Assembly (NCBI GenBank): GCA_019234815.1
Contig: JAFALA010000088.1
Location: forward strand, 1-64,000
Direction of reading: 5' to 3'
Source: Burkholderiaceae bacterium
GTDB taxonomy: Bacteria > Pseudomonadota > Gammaproteobacteria > Burkholderiales > Burkholderiaceae_C
Length of the DNA stretch: 64,000 bases
The position numbers and the translations under genes were made by a program. The notes beneath the pieces were generated by a model, which worked only from the letters and a program-made list of their open reading frames with translations, searched no databases and was not told where the DNA came from. Within the stretch, counting starts at the first letter, position 1, and each line of letters opens with the position of its first letter. Below, one piece after another: positions 57,495 through 64,000 of this stretch.

Positions 57495-57845
57495 ATGAAC
57501 AACACATTCATCACTGACGAGCAGCGCATCGTGCTGCTGGCCAACGGGCGCGAATCTTTCCGGAACGCGGACTTCGATCCGGCGCCCGTGGTCAAGCTGT
57601 TCACGCCGGACGCCGGCGCGACCTGGCTGCTGACCGAGATGGATCCCGATGACCACGACCATGCCTTTGGTCTTTGCGACCTAGGCCTGGGGATGCCGGA
57701 AATCGGCTGGGTCAGTCTTTCCGAGCTGGCTTCGGTGCGCGGGCGGCTTGGGTTGCCGGTCGAGCGCGATCTGCACTTCCGCGCAGAGAAGAGGCTGAGC
57801 GTCTATGCGCGCGATGCGCGGTTGGCCGGGCGGATCGTTGCCTGA
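57495..57845 (+). CDS. DUF2958 domain-containing protein
   Basis: A 116-residue protein: FITDEQRIVLLANGRES, PVVKLFTPDAGATWLLTEMDPDDHDHAFGLCDLGLGMPEIGWVSL, the DUF2958 pattern found on integrative elements and plasmids. Function unknown. GGAG precedes the ATG at 57495. A clear terminator follows, so it is a single-gene unit. Confidence 0.9.
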   Translation: MNNTFITDEQRIVLLANGRESFRNADFDPAPVVKLFTPDAGATWLLTEMDPDDHDHAFGLCDLGLGMPEIGWVSLSELASVRGRLGLPVERDLHFRAEKRLSVYARDARLAGRIVA

Positions 57846-57854
57846 CCCGGCTTT

Positions 57855-57878
57855 GGGCGCCGCCAGGCGCCCCTTTTT
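57855..57878 (+). terminator. Rho-independent terminator after DUF2958
   Basis: GGGCGCC / GGCGCCC stem with a GCCA loop and TTTTT one base after, 10 bp past the stop. Confidence 0.9.
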
Positions 57879-57947
57879 CCCGCCTTGGCGGCTAGGTTGA
57901 AGCTCATCGCCTAGAGTGTTACTTGAGTTGCCCTTTGGAGAAAGGCC

Positions 57948-58406
57948 ATGACCGATGCGGTGAGGCGCGATACGGCGTCCAGATTCATCAAGGCATCGCC
58001 CTCGGCGATCTACGAGGCCTTCGTGACGCGCGAGGCCGTGGTGCAGTGGCTGCCGCCGCGGGGTGCGACGATGGCGGTCCGGGTCTTCGAGCCGCGTGTC
58101 GGTGGGCGCTTCCAGATGACGCTGACCTTCGCTGCCGCGCCCGGCAAATCCACGGCCAATACCGATGTGGTTGTCGGGCGCTTTGTCGAGCTGGTGCCGG
58201 GGCAGCGCATCGTCCAGGCATTCGAGTTCGATGCGCCCGATCCGGCTTTCGCCGGGACGATGACGATGCGCTGGGAGCTGGATGCGGCAGCGGGCGGTAC
58301 AGCCGTCACGGTCGTTGCCGAGAACGTTCCGTCTGGCATTTCTCCGGCAGACCATGAGGTCGGCATGAACTCGTCGCTCGCCAATCTCGCAAGCTATGTC
58401 GAATGA
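57948..58406 (+). CDS. SRPBCC (AHSA1-like) domain protein
   Basis: A 152-residue START/AHSA1-type ligand-binding protein: RFIKASPSAIYEAFVTREAVVQWLPP, FEPRVGGRFQMTLTF, VVGRFVELVPGQRIVQAFEF and NVPSGISPADHEVGM. Such proteins bind hydrophobic ligands or act as stress proteins. It is not a typical backbone gene and is probably cargo. Convergent with the next gene. Confidence 0.88.
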   Translation: MTDAVRRDTASRFIKASPSAIYEAFVTREAVVQWLPPRGATMAVRVFEPRVGGRFQMTLTFAAAPGKSTANTDVVVGRFVELVPGQRIVQAFEFDAPDPAFAGTMTMRWELDAAAGGTAVTVVAENVPSGISPADHEVGMNSSLANLASYVE

Positions 58407-58463
58407 TGTTGTCGTGGCCGTGCTGCCATTTCCAACTTCGAGCCCTTGGAGGTGATCGGGGAG

Positions 58464-59273
58464 TCATTCGGTTCCGTTGCGCTCACGCTGACGGAGACGC
58501 TTCACGTAGGCTTCGTCCACCAGTTCGTCGGGGCCGAGATCCAAGGCGCAGTTCGCCAGTGAAGCCAGTGTCCGGCCGGTGAGCTTGAACCCTCTCGGCA
58601 GTTGGCCATAGTTCTCCGCGCTGTTCTCCTCGACCGAGGCGAACAGCGCCTTGAAGAAGTCGGCCTTGGAGGGACGTGCCGCCGACGTAGCGGCGGCCGT
58701 CAGTGGGTCTGTGGCTTCCGTGTCCGCCTTCTCTGCATCCGATGCCAGTTCACGCATGAAGTCGCTCAACGAGGGCCAATACTTCAGGTCGAATTGGCCG
58801 CGTAAAGCGTCCAATTTCTCCTGGACGTACGACTGGAACAGATAGTTGCCACGGGACGCAGATTCGATGACCTCGATGGCGTGATAGTGAGTTTCGGTAC
58901 TGAAGCCGGACGTGTTGTGCAGATCGGTGCGCTGCTCCAGCAGCGTCGCCAACTCGGCGGCCTTCCGTGCGATTTGCCGATTGACGTTGGAGAGATCGCT
59001 GCGCGCTGTGCGTGCCTCCTGCATCTTCTGCGGATTCCAGAAGGCGGCAGTGCTCAACACGAGGCCAAGAAAAACCTGCAGCGCCGGCGGACGCGCGTGG
59101 AGCTTGCCGTGCAATTCATCGTAGGCGTCTTTCAACTCGATGCCGCGCGCCAACAGCCGATCCGCGACAGCATTCTCGCTGGGCAGGATGTGGTGTTCGA
59201 TGTTGTACTGCTTCCCCTCCAAGAGGATGTCTTCGCAAATTTGCTGTGGATTCATGGTTTGGGACGAACTCAC
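58464..59273 (-). CDS. Unknown 269-residue protein with one predicted membrane segment
   Basis: No family recognised. ICEDILLEGKQYNIEHHILPSEN starts the chain; ALQVFLGLVLSTAAFWN (about 65-81) could be a weak hydrophobic segment; an Arg/Glu-rich helical stretch (residues about 85-125) may form a coiled coil. The C-terminal half has DFFKALFASVEENSAENYGQLPRGF. The start may be GTG 59273 or ATG 59255. Cargo of the island. Confidence 0.65.
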   Translation of the reverse strand: MSSSQTMNPQQICEDILLEGKQYNIEHHILPSENAVADRLLARGIELKDAYDELHGKLHARPPALQVFLGLVLSTAAFWNPQKMQEARTARSDLSNVNRQIARKAAELATLLEQRTDLHNTSGFSTETHYHAIEVIESASRGNYLFQSYVQEKLDALRGQFDLKYWPSLSDFMRELASDAEKADTEATDPLTAAATSAARPSKADFFKALFASVEENSAENYGQLPRGFKLTGRTLASLANCALDLGPDELVDEAYVKRLRQRERNGTE

Positions 59274-59885
59274 CGTCGTTGGTGTTTAGACGTTTCACAG
59301 CGTATCGAAGCAAGGTGGGCTTGTCGGTACCCGAGCGACTGTCGATGACAAGGCTCTGAGGTACCTGCGCAATCGCAGTATGGGCGTCCCCGGCCACCTG
59401 GGAGATGGCCGGTCGCGCTGTCGTGCCGCGCATCGAGCCCCCTGCGGGGTCTCGCCCCTGACGGGCTTCCATCGTTCCCTCGCTCCGCTCGGCTGACGCC
59501 TCCGGCCCGGCTTCCAGCTTCGGGCCTGCGCGCTTCGCTTGCCGTGCGGTCAGCGAAGAGGGAAGGCCGTTGCCATGTCCAGCCGTCTTCCCTGACTTCA
59601 TCACCTTGTCCGCGACTGTAGCCCGCTCCCGTGTGCCATCAAGGCGCGCAGGGCCGTGTCCTCGGCTGCGCCTGCGGGCCGCACCAACCCTGCGCTTTTC
59701 TCCTTGACGGCCCCCGTCCGCGCGCTCCTGACCGTCGCGGGCGATGAACTCAGGAAAGACGGTGGCAACAGGGCCAACCGGGTTCCTCGTGCCGACCGCA
59801 CCGAACAGCCGAAAGGCTGGGCTCCGAATCTAGGAATCCGGTGTGCGGTGTGAACAGCAAACCTCTTTTTGTCAGGAGAAAGATC
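59274..59885. other. 612-bp GC-rich non-coding stretch before the DUF932 gene
   Basis: No reading frame here has a start site and family support. It holds the second copy of the repeated GC-rich element (59494-59534) and a small CAGCC/GGCTG hairpin with a GAAA loop (59807-59820). An AGGAG just before 59886 serves the next gene. Confidence 0.55.
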
Positions 59886-60710
59886 ATGCAACTCGCATCC
59901 CGTTTCGCTTCCCACTCCCCCGCACTGCGCAGCGACTCCCCACTGTCCGACGACCAAATCCGCAGGGTGGCCCCGTCCATCTTCGCGGATGCCCCGCACG
60001 AAAGCCGCTCCGAGCGGTACAGCTACATCCCCACCGCGACCGTGTTGCAGGAACTGCGCGGGGAAGGCTTCGAGCCTTTCATGGTGTGCCAGACCCGCGT
60101 GCGCCAAGACGACCGCCGCGACTACACCAAGCACATGATCCGCCTGCGCCACGCCAGCCAGATCAACGGGCGCGAGGCCAACGAAATCATCCTGCTGAAC
60201 TCCCATGACGGCACCAGCAGCTATCAGATGCTGGCCGGAATGTTCCGCTTCGTGTGCAGCAATGGCCTTGTGTGCGGTGACACCGTGGCCGACGTGCGCG
60301 TGCCCCACAAAGGCGACGTGGCCGGGCACGTCATCGAAGGCGCTTACGAAGTCCTGCACGGATTCGACCGGGCGCAGGAATCGCGCGATGCCATGCGCGC
60401 CATCACCCTCGACGCCGGGGAATCGGAAGTGTTCGCCCGCGCCGCGCTGGCCTTGAAGTACGACGAGGACAAGCCCGCACCCGTCACGGAATCGCAAATC
60501 CTGATGCCGCGCCGTGGCGACGACGACCGCCGCGACCTGTGGAGCGTGTTCAACCGCACGCAGGAAAACCTCATCAAAGGCGGCCTGTCCGCCCGCGCTG
60601 CCAATGGCCGCCGCCAGACCACCCGGCCCGTGCAGGGCATCGACCAGAGCGTGCGCCTGAATCGCTCCCTGTGGCTGCTGGCCGATGGCCTGCGCCAGTT
60701 GAAAGCCTGA
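59886..60710 (+). CDS. DUF932 domain-containing protein
   Basis: A 274-residue protein: FADAPHESRSERYSYIPTATVL, GFEPFMVCQTRVRQDDRRDYTKHMIRLRH, EIILLNSHDGTSSYQMLAGMFRFVCSNGLVCG, diagnostic for DUF932, a common element/plasmid protein with unknown function. ATG 59886 has AGGAG upstream. It is followed 80 bp later by the ParB-like gene, a conserved pair on integrative elements. Confidence 0.92.
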   Translation: MQLASRFASHSPALRSDSPLSDDQIRRVAPSIFADAPHESRSERYSYIPTATVLQELRGEGFEPFMVCQTRVRQDDRRDYTKHMIRLRHASQINGREANEIILLNSHDGTSSYQMLAGMFRFVCSNGLVCGDTVADVRVPHKGDVAGHVIEGAYEVLHGFDRAQESRDAMRAITLDAGESEVFARAALALKYDEDKPAPVTESQILMPRRGDDDRRDLWSVFNRTQENLIKGGLSARAANGRRQTTRPVQGIDQSVRLNRSLWLLADGLRQLKA

Positions 60711-60790
60711 ATCCCCACGCGGCAGGGGCAGGCAGCAGCCCTTGCCGCATCCCTCGCTGCTGCATCCCTGAATCGTTAGGAGCTATCACC

Positions 60791-62833
60791 ATGAACGCCG
60801 TAACCCAAACCGAAGCCCGCGCCATCGAAACCGCCGCACCGCTGGAAATGGCCGACCCGTCCAAGAACCTGATCTTGGTTGCCCTCTCGCAGTTGCTGCC
60901 GCGCCGCTCCAAGCGCAACGCCCGCAAGATGCCGCGCCTGTCCATCCCCGAACTGGCCGCGAGCATCGCCCGCATCGGCCTGCTGCAAAACCTGATCGTG
61001 ATCGCATCCGCCGATGGCGAGCATTACGAGGTGGTGGCCGGTGATCGCCGCTTGACCGCCTTGAAGCTGCTGGCGAAGAAGCGCCGCATCCCCGCCGACT
61101 ACGAGGTGCCGTGCCTGCTGGTGGCCGATGGCAGCGCCCGCACCGTCAGCCTCGCGGAAAACCTGATGCGCGAGCAGATGCACCCCGCCGACCAGTTCGA
61201 GGCGTTCGCCGCGCTGGTCAAGGAAGGCCGCCCCATCGAGGACATTGCCGCCGACTTCGGCGTGTCCCCGCTGGTGGTGCAGCGCCGCTTGAAGCTGGCC
61301 CACATCGCGCCGCGCCTGATGGCCGACTACCGCGCCGGAGCCGTCACGCTGGAACAGTTGATGGCCCTGACCATCACCGACGACCACGCCGCGCAGGAAG
61401 CCGCGTTCTATGCGGCGCCGGATTGGCAGCGCAGCCCGTCCGCGCTGCGCGCACGCCTCACCGAGCGCGAAATCGACGCCACGCACGCGCTGGTGCGCTT
61501 CGTCGGGCTGGACACCTACCGGCAGGCAGGCGGAGGCATCCGCCGCGACCTGTTCGCCGAAGGCGATGCCGGAACCTACCTCACCGACGCCGCAGTGCTG
61601 GAAACGCTGGTGCGCGAGAAGCTGGAAACGCTGGCCGATGACGTGCGCGCCGAGGGCTGGGCATGGGTGGAGGCCGTGCCGCATCTGGCCTACGAGGAAC
61701 GGCAAGCGTTCCAGAACGCCCCGCGCCACCGCCGCGAGCCGACCGCCCGCGAGGCCCGCCGCATCGCCTCGCTGGAAAACCGCCTCGAAAAGATCGACGC
61801 CGAATTGGAAGACGCCAGCGATGCCGAGGACGAGGCCAAGGTCGAGAAGCTGGAGCAGCGGCGCGATCAGGTAGTCGGTGAACTGCAAGACGCGGAGAAC
61901 GCCTTGCAAGGCTATGCGCCCGAGGTGCGCGAGGTGGCCGGTGCCATCGTCACCATCGACCGCAGCGGCGAGGCCGTCATCCATCGCGGCCTGCTGCGCG
62001 AGGCCGAGGCGAAGGCGCTGCGCACGCTGGAAAAGCTGCGGCGCGGTTTCGGCAACGTGGAAGGCGAAGCCGACAATGACGAAAGCCACGACGCCGAGGA
62101 CGCGCCCAAGGCCGCGAGCCTGTCCGACCGGCTGGCGCAGCGGTTGAGCGCCCACCGCACGGCGGCGCTGCAAATCGAAGTGGCCCGGCATCCGCAAGTG
62201 GCACTGGCCGCGCTGGTGCACGGCATGGTGCAGAAGGTCTTGCAGGACAGCTACCACGGACATGACCTGCCGCTGGGCGTGCGCGTGACGGTGCAAGACC
62301 GGCTGGAAGGCATGGCCCCGGACTGGCCGGAATCGCCTGCCGCCGTGGCGCTGCGCGAACTGCAACAGGTGGCGGGTGCTGGCTTGCCGCAGGACAGCGC
62401 AGGACTGTTCGCCGCGCTGCTGGCGAAGTCACAAGACGAACTGGTTACGCTGCTGGCCGTGTGCGTGGCTTCCTCGGTGGACGTGGTGACGCCTCGCGCC
62501 ACGTCGCATCAGCCCGGCGAGGAACTGGCGCAGGCCGTGGGCCTCGACATGGCCGCATGGTGGCAGCCGAGCGCGGAAGGCTACTTTCAGCACATTCCCA
62601 AGGCCGCCATCCTGCAAGCCGTGGGCGACTACGCGCCCGAGCAGGTTTCCCGGCTGGCGAAGTTGAAGAAGGCCGACATTGCCTGCGAAGCGGAACGACT
62701 GGCCCATGGCACGGGCTGGATGCCTGCCGTCTTCAAGGCCGAAGGCCCGCAGGAAGCACCGCAGGAGCAGGACGACGCCCCAGAAGATGCCGAGGCAATG
62801 GCGGATGAACCTGCCGTGGCGCTGGCCGCTTGA
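60791..62833 (+). CDS. ParB/RepB/Spo0J family partition-like protein
   Basis: A 680-residue ParB-like protein. The ParB N-terminal domain has the CTP-site motifs VVAGDRRLTAL and ENLMREQMHPADQFEAF; the HTH is IEDIAADFGVSPLVVQRRLKL. The long C-terminal part holds an acidic coiled coil (about residues 320-375, SLENRLEKIDAELEDASDAEDEAK) and an unrecognised end. It is about twice the size of chromosomal ParB, as on integrative elements, and there is no parA in view. A strong terminator follows. Confidence 0.9.
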   Translation: MNAVTQTEARAIETAAPLEMADPSKNLILVALSQLLPRRSKRNARKMPRLSIPELAASIARIGLLQNLIVIASADGEHYEVVAGDRRLTALKLLAKKRRIPADYEVPCLLVADGSARTVSLAENLMREQMHPADQFEAFAALVKEGRPIEDIAADFGVSPLVVQRRLKLAHIAPRLMADYRAGAVTLEQLMALTITDDHAAQEAAFYAAPDWQRSPSALRARLTEREIDATHALVRFVGLDTYRQAGGGIRRDLFAEGDAGTYLTDAAVLETLVREKLETLADDVRAEGWAWVEAVPHLAYEERQAFQNAPRHRREPTAREARRIASLENRLEKIDAELEDASDAEDEAKVEKLEQRRDQVVGELQDAENALQGYAPEVREVAGAIVTIDRSGEAVIHRGLLREAEAKALRTLEKLRRGFGNVEGEADNDESHDAEDAPKAASLSDRLAQRLSAHRTAALQIEVARHPQVALAALVHGMVQKVLQDSYHGHDLPLGVRVTVQDRLEGMAPDWPESPAAVALRELQQVAGAGLPQDSAGLFAALLAKSQDELVTLLAVCVASSVDVVTPRATSHQPGEELAQAVGLDMAAWWQPSAEGYFQHIPKAAILQAVGDYAPEQVSRLAKLKKADIACEAERLAHGTGWMPAVFKAEGPQEAPQEQDDAPEDAEAMADEPAVALAA

Positions 62834-62848
62834 CCCGCGCCGATAGCA

Positions 62849-62880
62849 AGCGCCCCGGCCTCGACCGGGGCGCTTTGCTT
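62849..62880 (+). terminator. Rho-independent terminator of the ParB-like gene
   Basis: AGCGCCCCGG / CCGGGGCGCT perfect 10-bp stem with a CCTCGA loop, then TTGCTTT. The group II intron begins 10 bp after the stem. Confidence 0.9.
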
Positions 62881-62884
62881 TGTG

Positions 62885-64000
62885 GTGCGCCCAGCATGGG
62901 CGCACTCCTGCGGGTGTAAGTCCCGCCATGAGCTGGTCACGGCGAATGAAGTGAAACGCAACTGCACGAGGGCGACCGAGTGTGGGGAGGAAGCGTGGAG
63001 CGTAAATCGCGAGCCGATGGACAAGAACTGCATAGAAGGCGCCGCCGAGCAGGGCGAGCGGGCAAAGAACCGCGAAGCTCTCGTGACCAAGGTGAAGCGG
63101 CGTAAATGCAGCGGTTGTGCGATGAAGGAGTGCGTTCTTACCTGGGGACGCCTCGCCTCACGCCTGAAAGGGCGACGGTGTCGAGCCGGAGCGAGGTCTC
63201 AGCAGAGGTCATAGTAGCCACAGGACAGGCCGGTGAGGCTGAAGCTGGTGGCGAAGGACCGAACGGAAAGGAGTGTTCAACGACATGCCGACGCAACAGG
63301 CAAGGCGTCAGATGCCCGCGCAAGCGGGGCGAGCGGTGGTGGCGCGCGGTGAAGCTGCGCGTGACGCCGTGAGCGACGAAGCCTGGGGCTCGCGGGATGA
63401 GACGAAGAGCACAGGGTCGGCGCTGCTGGAAGCGGCGCTGGCGAGAGAGAACCTGCGGCAGGCGTTTAAGCGGGTGCGGGCCAACAAGGGTGCACAGGGT
63501 GTCGACGGGCTGGACATTGACCAGACCGCGCGACATCTGGTGACGGCGTGGCCGGCAATACGTGAACAACTGCTGCGGGGGACGTACCGGCCAATGCCGG
63601 TGCGACGGGTGACGATGCCGAAACCGGACGGTGGCGAGCGGGAGCTTGGCATTCCGACGGTGACGGATCGCCTGATCCAGCAGGCGCTACTGCAGGTACT
63701 GCAACCCGTTCTGGATCCCACCTTCAGCGAGCACAGCTACGGCTTCCGGCCGGGACGGCGTGCGCACGACGCGGTACTTGCCGCGCAGTCGTATGTGCAG
63801 TCGGGGCGGCGGATCGTGGTGGACGTCGACCTGGAAAAGTTCTTTGACCGGGGCAATCACGACATTCTGATCGACCGGCTACAGAAGCGCATCGGAGACG
63901 CGGGAGTCATCCGGCTGACCCGGGCGTACCTGAACGCAGGTGTGATGGGCGATGGCGTGGTGGAGGAGCGGTACGAGGGGACGCCCCAGGGCGGCCCTCT
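62885..64000 (+). mobile_element. Group II intron (5' part, runs past the window)
   Basis: The 5' end GTGCGCCCAGCATGGGCGCAC matches the GUGYG start of bacterial group II introns; GGGTGTAAGTCCCGCC, TGAAGTGAAACGC and later segments are typical of the domain I ribozyme region, followed by the intron-encoded reverse transcriptase from 63285. About 400 nt of RNA precede the ORF. The location directly behind a terminator hairpin is the target preference of class C introns. The 3' end (domains V-VI) is outside the window. Confidence 0.88.
63285..64000 (+). CDS. ltrA: Group II intron reverse transcriptase/maturase (N-terminal part)
   Basis: The first 238 codons of the intron-encoded protein. GTYRPMPVRRVTMPKPDGGERELGIPTVTDRLIQQAL and YGFRPGRRAHDAV are RT domains 0-2; DLEKFFDR is RT3 with the first catalytic Asp region, and TPQGGPL is reached at the edge. 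The catalytic YADD lies beyond the window. The usual FFDRVNHD reads FFDRGNHD here. The ATG at 63285 has GGAAAGGAG about 14 bp ahead. Confidence 0.92.
   Translation, partial: MPTQQARRQMPAQAGRAVVARGEAARDAVSDEAWGSRDETKSTGSALLEAALARENLRQAFKRVRANKGAQGVDGLDIDQTARHLVTAWPAIREQLLRGTYRPMPVRRVTMPKPDGGERELGIPTVTDRLIQQALLQVLQPVLDPTFSEHSYGFRPGRRAHDAVLAAQSYVQSGRRIVVDVDLEKFFDRGNHDILIDRLQKRIGDAGVIRLTRAYLNAGVMGDGVVEERYEGTPQGGP

Noticed and set aside
59601-60497. 298-codon minus-strand frame over the DUF932 region
   Set aside because: Most of it is antisense to a clear DUF932 protein.

Overview
The window is high-GC DNA from a betaproteobacterium, most likely order Burkholderiales and probably a Comamonadaceae-like lineage. 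This rests on gene order: rpsP-rimM-trmD-rplS followed by a NUDIX gene and cobD/cbiB; DUF3579 near rpsT and murJ; smpB-ratA-rnfH-DUF4124-guaB-guaA; a kinase/universal-stress-protein fusion; and phaR. The species cannot be fixed by reading alone.

Positions 1-45400 are mostly core chromosome. The left edge holds the start of a PPi-type phosphofructokinase. Divergent from it is a 1761-residue RHS polymorphic toxin with a private C-terminal domain, followed by an exported-protein gene (possible immunity partner) and an orphan RHS scrap. Next come a Ser/Thr kinase fused to a universal stress domain, a cysteine-cluster protein, an MHYT-GGDEF-EAL cyclic-di-GMP enzyme and argD-argF, whose last 58 bp are duplicated just downstream. 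Then come an M14 peptidase/hydrolase pair, rpsT and murJ divergently arranged, and a tightly overlapping run (AI-2E permease, hda, HAD phosphatase, pcnB, folK). DUF47-pit, rpsP-rimM-trmD-rplS, cobD, an RluA enzyme with a dual-specificity phosphatase, a secreted protease behind a G10 tract, phaR, and a histidine kinase/response regulator pair follow. The core part closes with rimO, metC, smpB, ratA-rnfH, guaB, an MFS gene and guaA.

Positions about 45400-64000 are a mobile island inserted at the 3' end of guaA, a known integration site for guaA-targeting tyrosine integrases. The integrase lies 300 bp behind guaA, preceded by repeated CTATCG motifs around a perfect 12-bp inverted repeat. Next is the most interesting cargo. 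A perfect 32-bp palindrome overlaps a promoter and controls a compact three-gene run: a HicA-like small protein, a helix-turn-helix protein and a 2198-residue protein. The giant protein has an N-terminal PD-(D/E)XK-type nuclease-like domain (D...QxK), a STAND-type P-loop NTPase and about 1600 residues of C-terminal sensor-like sequence. This matches the general plan of Avs-type antiviral STAND proteins and is the best candidate for a new defence system here.

On the opposite strand follow an AlpA-like regulator, an unrecognised 419-residue protein and an HNH endonuclease, probably one operon. The rest is integrative-element backbone (DUF2958, DUF932, a 680-residue ParB-like protein) plus an SRPBCC protein and an unknown 269-residue protein. 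The window ends inside a group II intron whose 5' end sits about 10 bp past the terminator of the ParB-like gene; its reverse transcriptase runs off the edge. The right end of the island is not in view.
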